From Myxococcales bacterium (GTDB taxonomy: Bacteria; Myxococcota; UBA727; VGSZ01): a stretch of 64,000 nt of DNA. How positions within the stretch are numbered: the stretch's first letter is position 1; every line of letters begins with the position of its first letter. Position numbers and translations under genes: made by a program. Of the stretch, positions 21,150 to 34,548 are shown piece after piece. The notes under the pieces were generated by a model. It made no database searches, had not been told where the DNA came from, and worked only from the letters and a program-made list of their open reading frames with translations. The stretch spans positions 1 through 64,000 of the forward strand of contig JAHFED010000025.1 in the NCBI GenBank assembly GCA_023248635.1. Reading direction: 5' to 3'.

Positions 21150-23378
21150 TCAGCCCTTGGGATCGAGCACGACCTGCAGCTGCAACACATTGGTCCCCGG
21201 CGCAAACAGCAGCTTGGCTTCTGTGGGGGCGTAGCCCTCGAGACTGACGGTGATGGTGCGTTCGACGCCGTCGAGCGGAACCGCCAGCTGGCCCGACACC
21301 GGCTCTTCCCCAGGCAGGGCGACCGCGGCCCCGGGCGGGGTGCTGTTGACGACGACGACGCCGAACTCGAGGGGGGGGGCGGCGGCCGGGAGCGCGACGG
21401 CGCCGACGACGAACAAGACGACGGCGACGGCGGCCATGCCCGCACTGGCGCCGATGGCGGCGAAGAAGGCGGGCGGCCGCACCGCAGCGGCTTGCACGGT
21501 GGGTTGGGAGAGCTCGTCGGGCAGAGTGGAGGCAGCGCCCAAGACGTTTTCGGCGACGACCTCGGGCGCAGCGTCCCCCCCGTCGTCGTCTTCTACGGGG
21601 GCGTAGCGGACCGGAGGGGCGGCCATCGCAGCCCGTCCCGCAGCGCCCACTGGGCCGCGGCTGCCCACGATCAGGTCGTCGGCAGAGAGGTTCGGCCGGG
21701 CGCTCTCTTTGGTGGCACCTTGCCAACGCAGGTCGGCGACGCTGGGGGGTTCGAATTCCACTGGCGCTGCGGCCTTCGGCCCCTCCGGCTTGCGCGCCGA
21801 TTCTCTGCCCTCCGGCCGGGCGTTGCCGCCGACGGTGGCCATTGCCGACTCGACAGACAAAGGAGCCGTCGGACGCTGTCCGGGTTGGGGAAGGGAGGCG
21901 GTCTGCACCGCCATGGATTCGACCTTTTCGAGCAGGGCCCGGGCGCGGGCGTCGGCCTCGTCGACGGGGCGCCTGGCCGGCTGGGACAGCGAGGGCGTCG
22001 ACAGCGCGCCTGGGTCGGCCACCGCCATGGGTGCGATGCCCTTCTTGGCCATGATCGCAACGCGATCGCGCTCGAGCTGCTCGAGGTCGTAGCCGGGCAT
22101 GGTCTTGCCGTCGTCGTCGTCGTCGGCTGCGTTCATCTGCAGCGTGGGGGGGTCTGATTCTGGGTCGGGCTCGGAGGGCTTGGCCTTGGCAAGAGCAGAG
22201 GGCGGCGACGACGGTCGGGCCAGCTCGTCGCGCACTCGTCCCGACGAAGCCGCCACCGTCTTGGGCGTCGGCGCTGCCGTGACCGGGCGTGGGGCTGTGT
22301 CGGCAACGAGGGCGGCGGTGAGGGTCTTGCTGTCGATCTCTTCTTCGACAGCGGGCTTGGCTCGAGCTCCAGCGCTGGTCGGGATGATCACCTGGCCGAC
22401 GCCCTTGACGATGAGGGTGCCCTCGGCAGAGTTCAGCTCGTCGTCGAAGAGCTCGTAGAGGAAGCGCGAGAGACGGACGTTGTTGGATTTCTTGGGGCTC
22501 TGCTCGAGGAAATCCTCGAGGGCCAGCTGCATTTCCTGGGCGGTTTTGTAGCGACGGTCGGGGTTCTTCTCGAGGGCCTTGGAGAGGAGCTTGACGACCT
22601 CCATCGGGATCTCGGGGTTGGCCTCCCGCGGATTCAGCGGTTTTTCTTGTACGATCGCTTTCAATGTCTTGAGACTAGATTCTCTCTCGAAGGCCCGCAT
22701 TCCTGTGAGCATTTCATACATAACAAGGCCCACGGCGAAGAGGTCGGACCGGTGATCGACCTTGGCGCCCCTCACCTGCTCGGGGCTCATGTAGGCGTAC
22801 TTGCCCTTGAGCACGCCCGCGCGGGTCTGGGCGAGCTGCGTCGAAGCCTTGGCGATGCCGAAGTCGACGACTTTAACGCCGCCAGCGAAGGAGACCAGGA
22901 TGTTCTGTGGGCTGATGTCGCGGTGAACGATGTTGAGGGGCTTGCCGTCGTAGTCCTTGCGGCTGTGAGCGTAAAAGAGGCCGTCGCACACGCCGGCCAT
23001 GATGCGGCACACGTGCTCGACGGGCAGATGACCGCCCTGGGACTGCTGCTTGTTGATCAGGTGTTGAACGTTGCGTCCGGAAACATATTCCATTGCAATG
23101 TAATAGGTATTATCGGCCTTTCCAAGATCGTAAATCTGGGCGATGTTGGGGTGGCTGAGCTTGGCTGCGATCCGGGCCTCGTCGAGAAACATCGACACGA
23201 ATTCTTCGTCGGTGGCCAGGTGCGTGAGGATGCGCTTGAGAACGACGACCTTCTCGAAGCCTTCGAGCCCCGATTGTTTGGCGAGGAAAATCTCGGCCAT
23301 GCCGCCGGTGGCCAGTTTTTTCAGCGGCTCGTAGCGGTCGATCCGGGTGGGGAGTGGTTCTTCGCGCTGCTCGGACAT
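21150..23378 (-). CDS. PknB-type Ser/Thr protein kinase with C-terminal PEGA domain
   Basis: 742 residues. Kinase domain at about 15-290: glycine loop ATGGMAEIF at 23-31, Lys48, Glu67, catalytic HRDISPQN at 152-159, DFG at 172-174 and MSPEQ in the activation segment, all intact. A long Pro/Ala/Ser-rich linker with an acidic DDDDDGK patch follows, then a single membrane span ([21 protein letters not shown]) and a PEGA-type beta domain ([16 protein letters not shown]) near the C-terminus. The domain outside the membrane likely senses the envelope, as in myxobacterial kinases. It heads the minus-strand gene block; divergent from rpsL across 447 bases. Confidence 0.93.
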   Translation of the reverse strand: MSEQREEPLPTRIDRYEPLKKLATGGMAEIFLAKQSGLEGFEKVVVLKRILTHLATDEEFVSMFLDEARIAAKLSHPNIAQIYDLGKADNTYYIAMEYVSGRNVQHLINKQQSQGGHLPVEHVCRIMAGVCDGLFYAHSRKDYDGKPLNIVHRDISPQNILVSFAGGVKVVDFGIAKASTQLAQTRAGVLKGKYAYMSPEQVRGAKVDHRSDLFAVGLVMYEMLTGMRAFERESSLKTLKAIVQEKPLNPREANPEIPMEVVKLLSKALEKNPDRRYKTAQEMQLALEDFLEQSPKKSNNVRLSRFLYELFDDELNSAEGTLIVKGVGQVIIPTSAGARAKPAVEEEIDSKTLTAALVADTAPRPVTAAPTPKTVAASSGRVRDELARPSSPPSALAKAKPSEPDPESDPPTLQMNAADDDDDGKTMPGYDLEQLERDRVAIMAKKGIAPMAVADPGALSTPSLSQPARRPVDEADARARALLEKVESMAVQTASLPQPGQRPTAPLSVESAMATVGGNARPEGRESARKPEGPKAAAPVEFEPPSVADLRWQGATKESARPNLSADDLIVGSRGPVGAAGRAAMAAPPVRYAPVEDDDGGDAAPEVVAENVLGAASTLPDELSQPTVQAAAVRPPAFFAAIGASAGMAAVAVVLFVVGAVALPAAAPPLEFGVVVVNSTPPGAAVALPGEEPVSGQLAVPLDGVERTITVSLEGYAPTEAKLLFAPGTNVLQLQVVLDPKG

Positions 23379-23825
23379 GTCGACGACGGTACGTGTTTGG
23401 CCTCCGGCGGGTCAAAATGCGCTTCGCACGAGCAAATGCGCTTCACGCGAGCACGCGCTTCCCGCAAGGCACTGGCTCCCTTCCCTCCCCCAAACGCAAA
23501 GCGATGGGGCCATCGAAGCCGTCGTTCCCTCGAGCACTTGCCACGAGGCGGCCCGAACCAAGAGAGCCCTCGGGGGCAACTGCTCGAGGGACGCGAGCAC
23601 CCAAGGGCAGGGATTCCAAAGGGGTTTGCCCTGGAACCCCTTTGGCCCCGCCGGAGGCGTTCTCCGCGCGAAGCGCGTGCTCCCTTGCGGGAAGCAGCAC
23701 GATCACGGGTTGACGGCCGCCGCGCCAGTGGGCATGTGCCGCACAGAAATTTCGATCTGCTGGGCGCTGTGCCCGGCGCACCGAGCCCCGAGTCGCGAGA
23801 CCTGGGCCAGAAAGACTCCGGAACG
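23379..23825. other. 447-base divergent intergenic region with nested inverted repeats
   Basis: No gene is supported here. It contains an outer inverted repeat GCTTCCCGCAAGG (23457-23469) / CCTTGCGGGAAGC (23683-23695), an inner long hairpin with CCCTCGAGCA / TGCTCGAGGG arms (about 23527 to 23590) and a perfect 11-base-pair hairpin CCAAAGGGGTT / AACCCCTTTGG (23616-23645). It must include the promoters of the kinase and of rpsL, which I cannot pinpoint. Confidence 0.6.
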
Positions 23826-24197
23826 ATGCCGACCATCAACCAGCTGATTCGCAAGGGCCGCACCCAGATCGAGAACCGCAGCGCGTCTGCCCACCTCGAG
23901 AAGTGCCCCCAGAAGCGCGGCGTTTGCACCCGCGTGTACACGACGACGCCGAAGAAGCCGAACTCTGCGCTCCGCAAGGTGGCCAAGGTTCGTCTGACCA
24001 ACCAGCTCGAAGTGATCAGCTACATCCCGGGTGAAGGCCACAACCTCCAAGAGCACTCCGTCGTGCTCATCCGCGGCGGCCGCGTCAAAGATCTCCCCGG
24101 CGTCCGCTACCACATCATCCGCGGCACCCTCGATGCCGTCGGCGTCAACGCCCGTCGCCAGGGGCGCTCGAAGTACGGCGCCAAGCGTCCGAAGTGA
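23826..24197 (+). CDS. rpsL: Small-subunit ribosomal protein S12
   Basis: 123 residues, normal length; [12 protein letters not shown] opening, [20 protein letters not shown] and [17 protein letters not shown] are the conserved decoding-centre loops, with the wild-type Lys residues where streptomycin-resistance changes usually occur. The ribosome site is weak. Followed by rpsG, but the usual fusA and tuf partners do not follow. Confidence 0.98.
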   Translation: MPTINQLIRKGRTQIENRSASAHLEKCPQKRGVCTRVYTTTPKKPNSALRKVAKVRLTNQLEVISYIPGEGHNLQEHSVVLIRGGRVKDLPGVRYHIIRGTLDAVGVNARRQGRSKYGAKRPK

Positions 24198-24262
24198 GCC
24201 GCTGAGAGCCACGAGCCTCCGCCCGATCGCCGCACCCTTTCGTCCCTTTCCACAGTTTGATG

Positions 24263-24286
24263 TTCCAGCCGCTGGCGCGGCTTGAA
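24263..24286. repeat. Palindromic repeat between rpsL and rpsG
   Basis: Arms TTCCAGCCGC and GCGGCTTGAA around TGGC, preceded by GTTTGATG. This is the reverse orientation of the element before rpsE. It lies in the 103-base gap and would be transcribed between the two coding regions. Confidence 0.8.
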
Positions 24287-24300
24287 AGCGCGAGAAGACC

Positions 24301-24771
24301 ATGCCCCGTCGTCGTGAAGTCCCCAAACGCAAGGTGAACAACGATCCCAAATATCAGGATCGCATCGTCACCAAGTTCATCAACGTCGTCATGTACGACG
24401 GCAAGAAGGCCGTCGGCGAAAGCGTCGTCTACAGCGCCTTTGCCCTCGCCGAAGAGCGCTCCAAAGAAGAAGCCCTCAAGGTCTTCAAGCGCGCCCTCGA
24501 CAACGTCAAGCCCGCCGTCGAAGTGAAGAGCCGCCGCGTCGGCGGTGCCAACTTCCAGGTGCCCGTCGAAGTTCGTCCCGAGCGCCGCATGGCCCTGGGA
24601 CTGCGCTGGCTGCGTGACGCCGCCCGGGAGCGCGGTGAGCGCACCATGATGGAGCGCCTGGCCAACGAGATTCTGGATGCGTCCGCTGGGCGTGGTGGCG
24701 CCGTCAAGAAGCGCGAAGACACGCACCGCATGGCCGAGGCCAACAAGGCGTTCGCGCACTACCGCTGGTGA
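24301..24771 (+). CDS. rpsG: Small-subunit ribosomal protein S7
   Basis: 156 residues, normal length; [20 protein letters not shown] opening, [21 protein letters not shown] and the closing [15 protein letters not shown] identify S7, the 30S head assembly protein near the E site. Cotranscribed with rpsL and followed by a clear terminator, so this short operon ends here without elongation-factor genes. Confidence 0.98.
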   Translation: MPRRREVPKRKVNNDPKYQDRIVTKFINVVMYDGKKAVGESVVYSAFALAEERSKEEALKVFKRALDNVKPAVEVKSRRVGGANFQVPVEVRPERRMALGLRWLRDAARERGERTMMERLANEILDASAGRGGAVKKREDTHRMAEANKAFAHYRW

Positions 24772-24872
24772 TTCCGCATCCAGATGATTCTTGTCGGCTG
24801 CGCCGACTGCATCACCCGGCTCCGGAATGCGAGGACGCCGTCTGATAGACGGGCCCTTTTGACTTCGAGAAC

Positions 24873-24896
24873 ACGCGCCCTTGGGCGCGTTTTTCG
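24873..24896 (+). terminator. Rho-independent terminator after rpsG
   Basis: ACGCGCCC / GGGCGCGT stem with a TT loop followed by TTTTCGTT, 100 bases after the rpsG stop. Confidence 0.85.
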
Positions 24897-24961
24897 TTGG
24901 TCGATTCGCGTGGCACCTCGTCGGCCCAAAGGGCGCGAGCTCACGACGCCGTTGCGCTCGC

Positions 24962-25213
24962 TCAGCGCCCCGCTGGGCAAAAGACGCCGGTCCGGCCGGC
25001 GCCCAGGAGGGTCTCGCGCTCGCAGACTTGTTTCAGGCCCTTCTTCGCCATGTTTCGTTGGCAGAGGGGGTCCTTGTCGGTCGGGAAGTACGAGCACTCG
25101 TCGCCCGCCGGACACTGATCCTGCATCGTGCATTCCTTCTGGCCGCACGCCGGGGCCGCAAGCGCGAGTGTGATCAGGGCGATGGCCACCAACGAAACGG
25201 CGCGTCGAAACAT
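24962..25213 (-). CDS. Small Cys-rich secreted protein
   Basis: 83 residues from ATG 25213. The N-terminus is a signal peptide ending LAAPAC, a possible lipobox. The mature part has further cysteines in patterns such as CTMQDQCPAGDEC and ends CPAGR, resembling small disulfide-rich modules seen in Myxococcota envelope proteins. Function unknown. It is divergent from bioB; a longer GTG start (25228) cannot be excluded. Confidence 0.65.
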   Translation of the reverse strand: MFRRAVSLVAIALITLALAAPACGQKECTMQDQCPAGDECSYFPTDKDPLCQRNMAKKGLKQVCERETLLGAGRTGVFCPAGR

Positions 25214-25348
25214 GCCCCTGCATACCACGCCCGTCGTCGTCGCTGGAGGTGCTGATCATGAGGCCGCGCGTTCGGCGCGAGGCGCATCCTGCGCGAAGGG
25301 GGATCGGGTCGGGTTGACGCGCGCTGCTTCATCGTCGACACGGCCGTC

Positions 25349-26392
25349 ATGAACCAAGAGCAGCGCCACGATTGGTCCATCGACGAGATCGAGGGCCTTT
25401 TTCAGCTCCCCTTCTTGGAGCTCTTGTTTCAAGCCCAGCAGCTTCACCGCGCGCGCTTTCCCAGAAACGCGGTGCAGCGGGCCCAGCTCTTGAGCATCAA
25501 GACCGGACATTGCAGCGAGGACTGCGCCTACTGCCCCCAAAGCGCGCGCTACGACACCGGCCTGCCGCCCGAGAAGCTCATGGCCGTCGATGACGTCGTC
25601 GCTGCTGCTCGCGCGGCCAAGGCCAGCGGTGCCTCGCGCTATTGCCTGGGAGCCGCCTGGCGCAGCCCCAAAGACAGCGACGTCGACGCCGTCTGCGCCA
25701 TGATCCGCGGGGTCAAAGATCTGGGCATGGAGGCCTGCGTCACCCTGGGCATGCTCACCGACACCCAAGCCGCCAAGCTCAAGGACGCCGGCCTCGACTA
25801 CTACAATCATAACATCGATACGTCGCCAGAATATTATCCTGAGATCATCACCACACGCACCTTTCAGGATCGACTCGATACCCTGAGTGCGGTGCGCAAA
25901 GCAGAGATCAACGTCTGCTGCGGCGGCATCGTCGGCATGGGTGAGACCCGCGTTGATCGCGTCCGTATGCTCCAGGTGCTGTGCCAGCTCGAGCCCCATC
26001 CCGAGAGTGTGCCGATCAACAGCCTGGTGAAGGTGCAAGGAACGCCGCTGTCTCTGCGTCAAATCGACGACAAAGATGGCCAGAGTAGCGACGCCGTCGA
26101 TGGCATCGAATTGGTGCGCACCATCGCCGTCGCCCGCATCGTCTTGCCCCACACGGTGGTCCGCCTCTCGGCCGGGCGCGAGAGCATGAGCGACGAGCTG
26201 CAGGCCTTGTGCTTCGTCGCCGGCGCCAACTCGATGTTTTGGGGCGACAAGCTGCTCACCACCAAGAACAACGGCGTCTCGCGCGACGAAGCCCTCTTTC
26301 ACAAGCTGGGGCTGGTCCCCTGGCACCCCGAACAAGAGGCCGCGTCGGCGTCGACGTCGACGGCTGCGGCGGCTGCGGCACCGCGGGCCTGA
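25349..26392 (+). CDS. bioB: Biotin synthase
   Basis: Radical SAM enzyme, 347 residues, inserting sulfur into dethiobiotin to make biotin. The radical SAM cysteines are C55, C59 and C62 ([11 protein letters not shown]), and [12 protein letters not shown]-type residues ([14 protein letters not shown]) that hold the auxiliary cluster are present, as is [13 protein letters not shown]. The C-terminal tail is Ser/Thr/Ala-rich and extra. No other biotin gene is nearby; the next start lies 1 base after its stop, so it is cotranscribed with the epimerase-like gene. Confidence 0.97.
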   Translation: MNQEQRHDWSIDEIEGLFQLPFLELLFQAQQLHRARFPRNAVQRAQLLSIKTGHCSEDCAYCPQSARYDTGLPPEKLMAVDDVVAAARAAKASGASRYCLGAAWRSPKDSDVDAVCAMIRGVKDLGMEACVTLGMLTDTQAAKLKDAGLDYYNHNIDTSPEYYPEIITTRTFQDRLDTLSAVRKAEINVCCGGIVGMGETRVDRVRMLQVLCQLEPHPESVPINSLVKVQGTPLSLRQIDDKDGQSSDAVDGIELVRTIAVARIVLPHTVVRLSAGRESMSDELQALCFVAGANSMFWGDKLLTTKNNGVSRDEALFHKLGLVPWHPEQEAASASTSTAAAAAAPRA

Positions 26393-26393
26393 C

Positions 26394-27329
26394 ATGGGTG
26401 TGGCCATCGTTGGCGGCAGTGGCTTGGTCGGCACCGCCCTGGTGGAGCGCCTGCTCGCCCGCGGTGCTGGCTTCGTCGTCGTCGATCGGGCTCCCCCGCG
26501 CCGGGCCGTCCACCACCACCGCGTCGATCTCTTGCAGGTCGACGTTGACGAGCTCGCTGCGGTGCTGCGGCGCTACCGCGTCGATCGCTTGGTGCACCTG
26601 GTGGCCCGCGTCGATCCCCCGCGCGACCCGGCCGATCGGGGGCTGATGCGCCGCCTGCACGAAGAAGGCACCCGCGTCGTCGTGGACGCGGCCAAAGCTG
26701 CGGGAGTGCGGCGCTTCGTGCTGGTGTCGTCCGCCGTCGTCTATGGCGCCTGGCCCCACAACCCCGTGCCCCTGAGCGAAGACGCCCCGGTGGCCCCCTG
26801 CCCCTTCCCCTATGCGCAAGACAAGGCCCAGCAAGAGCGCGTCGTCATCGACGCCTGGGGCAGCGCGGGCCTGAGCATCGTGCGCCCGGCCATCGTGTAT
26901 GGACCCAGCGCCAAGAGCTACCTCACCGAGTTGCTGCGCACGCGCCTGCCCTTGATCGGCCGGGTGCTGCCGGCCCTCGACGGACACCGGCCTCCCTTGC
27001 AGTTCGTGCACGTCGACGACGTCGCTGCCGTCGTCGATGCCGCACTGCACCAAGATGAAGATGGCGTCTTTCACGCTTGCGCCAGCGATTGGCTGTCCTT
27101 TGGGGAGGTCGCGCGCCTCACAGGGGCCCGCGTCGTCGACGTCGACGCCCGCTTGGCGGCCGCCCTGCTCGATCCGCTGGTGCCCTTGCTGCCACCCTCG
27201 CTGCGGGCGCCGTCGTCGCTCTTTCCCTACCTCAAGCACCCCTTCGTGCTCTCGGCGGAAAAGACGCAGCGGGTGCTGGGGGTTGCTGCGTCGTCGTCGT
27301 CGAAAGCGCTGCGGTCGATCCTGGTCTGA
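26394..27329 (+). CDS. NAD-dependent epimerase/dehydratase (extended SDR)
   Basis: 311 residues. N-terminal nucleotide motif VGGSGLVG (7-14), the sequence [10 protein letters not shown], and the catalytic YAQDK (Tyr...Lys) typical of extended short-chain dehydrogenases acting on NDP-sugars or sterol-like substrates. The substrate cannot be told from sequence. Begins 1 base after bioB, so it is in the same transcript, though a functional link to biotin is not obvious. Confidence 0.85.
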   Translation: MGVAIVGGSGLVGTALVERLLARGAGFVVVDRAPPRRAVHHHRVDLLQVDVDELAAVLRRYRVDRLVHLVARVDPPRDPADRGLMRRLHEEGTRVVVDAAKAAGVRRFVLVSSAVVYGAWPHNPVPLSEDAPVAPCPFPYAQDKAQQERVVIDAWGSAGLSIVRPAIVYGPSAKSYLTELLRTRLPLIGRVLPALDGHRPPLQFVHVDDVAAVVDAALHQDEDGVFHACASDWLSFGEVARLTGARVVDVDARLAAALLDPLVPLLPPSLRAPSSLFPYLKHPFVLSAEKTQRVLGVAASSSSKALRSILV

Positions 27330-27400
27330 ACGTGAGGCGCGCTTGTCTCTTTTTCGCCGTCGGTACTAGGGTCGACCGGTCTGCAAACCCAGGAGCAAAA

Positions 27401-28372
27401 ATGGCCACTTTCCTCGAGCAGCTCAAGGCCCACACCGTCGTCGTCGCCGACACCGGTGACTTCCAATCCATCAAGAAGTTTCGTCCTCGCGACGCAACGA
27501 CCAACCCCAGCCTGATCGCTGCCGCCGCCAAGATGCCGGAGTACGCCTCCGTCGTCGACGACGCTCTCAAGTTCGCCAAGAAAGAGGCCGCCGGCAAATC
27601 CGCCGACGAGCAGATCAAGCTCGCCGTCGACCGCCTCGCCGTCGAATTCGGCATGCGCATTTTGGAGATCGTGCCCGGCCGCGTCTCGACCGAAGTCGAC
27701 GCCCGCCTGAGCTACGACCAGAAGGGCAGCGAGGCCAAGGCCCGCGAGCTCATCGCGATGTACGAGAAAGCCGGCCTGAAGCGCGATCGAATTTTGATCA
27801 AGCTTGCCGCCACGTGGGAGGGCATCAAGGCTGCTGAAAACCTCGAAAAGGACGGCATCCACTGTAACCTGACTCTGATCTTCGGATTCCACCAGGCCGT
27901 CGCCTGCGCCGAAGCTGGCGTCATGCTGATTTCGCCCTTCGTCGGCCGCATCCTCGACTGGTACCTCAAGTCGACGGGAAAAACTTCCTACGCGCCCTCG
28001 GAAGATCCCGGCGTCGTGTCGGTCACCGCCATCTACAACTATTACAAGCGCCACGGCTACAAGACCGAGATCATGGGAGCCTCGTTCCGCAACGTCGGCG
28101 AGATTGTTGAGCTCGCTGGTTCGGACTTGCTCACCATTGCTCCGAAGCTGCTGGCCGAGCTCGACGGCATGAACGGCGACCTGCCCCGCAAGCTCGATCC
28201 CAAGAACTCCGCGCGCGGCGCCGAGAAGATCAACGTCACCAAGGCGTTGTTCGACAAGATGCACGCCGAAGACAAGATGGCGAACGAGAAGCTCAAAGAG
28301 GGCATCGACGGCTTCTCCAAGGCCATCACCGACCTCGAAGCCGAGCTCAAGCCCCGCCTCGCCACCATCTGA
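27401..28372 (+). CDS. tal: Transaldolase
   Basis: 323 residues, normal for the TalB subfamily. The Schiff-base lysine lies in [26 protein letters not shown] and [21 protein letters not shown] are conserved. Transfers a dihydroxyacetone unit between sugar phosphates in the non-oxidative pentose phosphate pathway. Start ATG 27401 has AGGAG 6 bases upstream. Followed by a probable terminator. Confidence 0.97.
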   Translation: MATFLEQLKAHTVVVADTGDFQSIKKFRPRDATTNPSLIAAAAKMPEYASVVDDALKFAKKEAAGKSADEQIKLAVDRLAVEFGMRILEIVPGRVSTEVDARLSYDQKGSEAKARELIAMYEKAGLKRDRILIKLAATWEGIKAAENLEKDGIHCNLTLIFGFHQAVACAEAGVMLISPFVGRILDWYLKSTGKTSYAPSEDPGVVSVTAIYNYYKRHGYKTEIMGASFRNVGEIVELAGSDLLTIAPKLLAELDGMNGDLPRKLDPKNSARGAEKINVTKALFDKMHAEDKMANEKLKEGIDGFSKAITDLEAELKPRLATI

Positions 28373-28390
28373 TCGATCTGACCCAATGCG

Positions 28391-28440
28391 CGCGGGGTTG
28401 ACGGCGTCGACAGCGACGACGTCGGCCCCGCGGTCTTTTT
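28391..28440 (+). terminator. Probable terminator after transaldolase
   Basis: CGCGGGG (28391-28397) pairs with CCCCGCG (28426-28432), with an inner GTCG/CGAC stem, followed by GTCTTTTT. Confidence 0.6.
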
Positions 28441-28454
28441 GAGCCCTGGTGACC

Positions 28455-29459
28455 ATGAACGACGACGACGACGCTGGCGCGGTGCTCGAGGTTCCGCTGG
28501 AGGCCCGGGGGACGCGTTTGGATGCTTGGCTCGCCCAACACGTCGAAGGCGTCTCGCGCTCCCGCGTGGCCGCCCTCATCGATCAGGGGCAGGTGCTGGT
28601 CGACGACGTCGCCGCCGCCAAAGCCAGCCTCAAGCTCCACGGTGGCGAACAGGTGGTGGTGCGCCAGCCCGAGGCTGTGCCGGTGGCCCTGCTACCCCAG
28701 GATCTGCCCCTGAGCTTCGTCTACGACGACGACGACTTGTGCGTGATCGACAAGCCAGCCGGCGTGGTCGTGCACCCTGGCGCTGGCCACCCAGATGGCA
28801 CCATCGCCAACGCACTCTTGTTCCGCTTTCCCGGCCTCTCCATCGGGGGCGAGCAGCGGCCCGGCATCGTGCACCGCCTCGACAAGGACACCTCGGGCCT
28901 GCTCGTCGTCGCCAAGAACGACAACGCCTTGCGCGCGCTCTCCCGTCTCTTTCACGATCGCGACGTCGACAAACGCTATGTGGCCCTGTGTTTGGGGACG
29001 CCCAACGCGACTCCGACGTCGACGGCGGCCTCCTTCGAGCTGGTGACGGGGCACCAACGCAGTCCCACCGATCGACGGCGCTTCACCACCCGCCTCCCCC
29101 CGCCCGAGAGCGAGGGCGGACCCAACCGGCGCGCGCACTCGCGTTTCACGGTCAGAGAATCGCGGGACAGCGTCGCCCTCGTCGACGTCGAATTGCTCAC
29201 CGGCCGCACCCACCAGATCCGCGCCCACCTGGCCGATCTCGGGCATCCCCTGCTGCAAGACGAGCTCTACGGCGGCTCCCACGCCGAAAAACGCATCAAG
29301 AACGGCGCCGTTCACGACGCGGTGGTGCGGCTCAAGCGCCAGGCCCTGCACGCCGTCAGCTTGAAGTTCGACCACCCGCGCCTGGGGACACAGTTGCGTT
29401 TCGAGAGTCCGCTGCCCCCAGACCTCAAGGCCGTCGTCGACGCCGTCCTGTCCCGCTAG
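28455..29459 (+). CDS. RluA/RluD-family pseudouridine synthase
   Basis: 334 residues from ATG 28455 (a GTG two codons earlier is possible). N-terminal S4 RNA-binding domain (about 15-75), then the catalytic domain with HRLDKDTSGLL holding the active Asp and the closing LLTGRTHQIRAHLADLGHPLLQDELYGG. Architecture matches RluD, which modifies helix 69 of 23S rRNA. An insert of about 30 residues (about GHQRSPTDRRRF to NRRAHS) is longer than in E. coli RluD. The Asp run near the N-terminus comes from a GAC repeat. Confidence 0.9.
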   Translation: MNDDDDAGAVLEVPLEARGTRLDAWLAQHVEGVSRSRVAALIDQGQVLVDDVAAAKASLKLHGGEQVVVRQPEAVPVALLPQDLPLSFVYDDDDLCVIDKPAGVVVHPGAGHPDGTIANALLFRFPGLSIGGEQRPGIVHRLDKDTSGLLVVAKNDNALRALSRLFHDRDVDKRYVALCLGTPNATPTSTAASFELVTGHQRSPTDRRRFTTRLPPPESEGGPNRRAHSRFTVRESRDSVALVDVELLTGRTHQIRAHLADLGHPLLQDELYGGSHAEKRIKNGAVHDAVVRLKRQALHAVSLKFDHPRLGTQLRFESPLPPDLKAVVDAVLSR

Positions 29460-29587
29460 TCGCGAGGGAGCAGGATCCCTCTTGGGATCGTGCGCTTTCG
29501 CTCCATGGCGACGTTGCCTTGCGTCCACAGCGCGCCCGACCCTGGGCACACGCCTTGCGTCCTCGCGGTCGAACCGCTGGAGGAACC

Positions 29588-31867
29588 ATGCACCGCTGCC
29601 TCTTCACCGCCGCCCTCGCCCTCGCTCCGCTGTCGTGTGTTCCTGGCATCAATGGCGCCGACGGCCGCGACGGCACCGATGGCGCCGATGGCTCCGACGG
29701 CCGCGTCGGCCAAAAGGGAAAAGACGGCGTCAACGGAACAGACGGCACGGCCGGCTCCAACGGCGTCGACGGGACCAATGGTGTCGATGGGGCCGACGCC
29801 GTCGACGGCGTCGACGGAACCAACGGCATCGATGGCCTGGCGGGCCGCGATGGCGAGCCTGGGGCAGACGGCGACATCGGGCCGGCCGGGCCTCCCGGTC
29901 CGCTGCAGATCCCGCCACACCTCGACGCACTCGATCCCCCCGTGGGCTCGGCGAACAGCGAGGTGCGGATCACGGGGAGCGGCTTCTCGACGACTCTGGG
30001 CGACAACCTCGTGCACCTGGGCGGCCACGCGGCGACGGTCTTGAGGGCTTCGACGACGCAGCTCGTGGTCCGTCCCGAGGTCGCCACGCTCGACGCCACG
30101 GCCCTGGCGCTGAGCGTCGAGGTGGCCCGCCAAAGCTCGAACCCCCTGCTCTTCACCCTCGTCCCAGAGGGGACCCCGCGCGCACTCGACATCACGCTGC
30201 CGTCGGCGCCGAGCAGCGTGGTGGCTGTGGGACCCTCCGTCTTCGTGGCGGCTGGCGCCGCGGGGCCGGGCGCCGCGCGGACTGCGGGACTCTATCGCCT
30301 CGACGCCGACGGCACGGTGCGCCGGGTGCTCGCTGCCGACCGCATCGACCTTGGGGGCGCTGGCGCCTTCGTCGACGGCCCGGTGGCCCTCGCCAGCGAC
30401 GGCACCGATTTGTTCTTTCTCACCACCTTGGGTTCGGCACGGCGCTTCGAGGTCGCCACGGGTGCGGTGACAGAGCTGTTGGCCCCCAGCTTCGGCGGCA
30501 GCACGTTCCCCCCGCGTTCTGGCATCGCTGCCACCGAGGATGGCTCGCTGTACATCGTCGACCGCAACCTGGAGTCCGTGCTGCGCCTCGACGCCACCGG
30601 TTCCCTGAGCGAGCTGAGCGATGCGGGCTTCGCCGGCGCCTTCGGCATCGCCACCGACGGCGTCGACCTCTATCTCAGCAATGAATTGAGCGGCTCCGTG
30701 ACCAAGGTGGCCGATCCCGCCGGTGCTGCCACCGTGACGGCGGACTTCGCTCCCTGCGCCCACCCGCTGCGGGGCATCGCGGTGGTCGACGCCGCGCTGG
30801 TGGTCTCCAGCTCAGAGGACGGCGTCTTGCGTTCGACCTCGCTTGCCAGTGGCGGCGCCTGCGCCCCCTTCGGCGATCCGACTGGCTACCACTACAGCGC
30901 CGAGGGGCTGGCCGTCGACGGCAGCGGTGCGCTCCTCCTGGCGCAACCAAGCGGCGGCGTGGTGCGTCGTCTCGCCTCCGGGGCGCCGACGGCAGAGATC
31001 GTGGTCGCTGGAGACCTCCCAGCCTTTGGAGCCGCCCGCGTCGCCGACAGCCTCTTCCTGGCTGCGGTGGGTCCCGGTCTGTTTGGCGGCGCGCCCGGTG
31101 GACAGCCAGACGGTGCGGTCCTGGTCATCGACGACGACGGCACCTCCCGCGTTCTGATGACGACGTCGCTGCCGCTGGGCCTGCTGGCTGAGGATCGAGG
31201 CGACCGCGTGGTCCTCACGGTCAGCGACTGTCTCGCCCGACGCATCTTCACCCTCGATGCCGACGACGGCGCGGTGGACGATGTGCTCGATGCCGCGGAC
31301 GGTCTGAGCTGCCCAGCTGGCTTGGCCCGCGACGACGCAAACCTCTATTTCTTGGACACCACCTTGGGCGGTGGCCCCCCGGCGCGCTTGGGCAAGCTCG
31401 CCAGTGACGGCGTCCTCACGCCGGCCTTTGCGACCGGCTTTGCCCCGGGCACGGTGTTTCTGGCCCTGGCGGGCGATCGACTGCTCGCCACCAGCATCGG
31501 GCCCTCGTCGACGACGGGCCTGGACCTCCAAACCGTGGGTGCGGGGGCCGGAGGAGTGGCCTCCCGCCTCATTGCCGGCGCAGCCTTTGGCGGTGGGCCG
31601 TTGCTGGTCTCGCCGGCCGGACGCGTGTTCACCATCCGCAGCGGCATCGGCGCCGTGCTCGAGATCGACCCCGTCGCCGGCGCTCTCGCCCCCTTCGGCA
31701 GCACCCTGGTGACTGCGCCCGGCGGAGGCAGTGGCGGGGGGGGCGGCGGTGGGGGTGGTGGCGGCGGCGGGCCGGCGGCCTTTGCCTTGAGCGGCGCCTT
31801 CGAGAGCGACGGGACGCTGGTGGTGCCTGACTTCGCGCAGGGCGCCATCATCGCGGTGACGCCCTGA
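29588..31867 (+). CDS. Collagen-like, IPT and beta-propeller surface lipoprotein
   Basis: 759 residues from ATG 29588, which has GAGGAACC upstream and gives a signal with lipobox APLSC. Residues ~20-100 are Gly-X-Y repeats dominated by GxDG units and ending GPAGPPGPL, a collagen-like stalk. Next is an IPT/TIG-like domain (DPPVGSANSEVRITGSGF), then repeated blades (GIAATEDGSLYIVDRN, GIATDGVDLYLSNEL) typical of NHL-type propellers, and a run of glycines near the C-terminus. Probably displayed on the cell surface for binding; the ligand is unknown. Confidence 0.85.
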   Translation: MHRCLFTAALALAPLSCVPGINGADGRDGTDGADGSDGRVGQKGKDGVNGTDGTAGSNGVDGTNGVDGADAVDGVDGTNGIDGLAGRDGEPGADGDIGPAGPPGPLQIPPHLDALDPPVGSANSEVRITGSGFSTTLGDNLVHLGGHAATVLRASTTQLVVRPEVATLDATALALSVEVARQSSNPLLFTLVPEGTPRALDITLPSAPSSVVAVGPSVFVAAGAAGPGAARTAGLYRLDADGTVRRVLAADRIDLGGAGAFVDGPVALASDGTDLFFLTTLGSARRFEVATGAVTELLAPSFGGSTFPPRSGIAATEDGSLYIVDRNLESVLRLDATGSLSELSDAGFAGAFGIATDGVDLYLSNELSGSVTKVADPAGAATVTADFAPCAHPLRGIAVVDAALVVSSSEDGVLRSTSLASGGACAPFGDPTGYHYSAEGLAVDGSGALLLAQPSGGVVRRLASGAPTAEIVVAGDLPAFGAARVADSLFLAAVGPGLFGGAPGGQPDGAVLVIDDDGTSRVLMTTSLPLGLLAEDRGDRVVLTVSDCLARRIFTLDADDGAVDDVLDAADGLSCPAGLARDDANLYFLDTTLGGGPPARLGKLASDGVLTPAFATGFAPGTVFLALAGDRLLATSIGPSSTTGLDLQTVGAGAGGVASRLIAGAAFGGGPLLVSPAGRVFTIRSGIGAVLEIDPVAGALAPFGSTLVTAPGGGSGGGGGGGGGGGGGPAAFALSGAFESDGTLVVPDFAQGAIIAVTP

Positions 31868-31880
31868 CCAACCGTCAGGC

Positions 31881-34523
<2,643 letters not shown>

Positions 34524-34548
34524 GTCGTTTCTCCCGAGACACACAGAG

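Noticed and set aside
22647-23825. N-terminal extension of rpsL over the kinase gene
   Set aside because: The open frame is antisense to the kinase and S12 has its conserved start at 23826.
28439-29587. N-terminal extension of the collagen-like lipoprotein
   Set aside because: It is the Arg/Pro-rich shadow of the pseudouridine synthase gene; the ATG at 29588 has a ribosome site and signal peptide.
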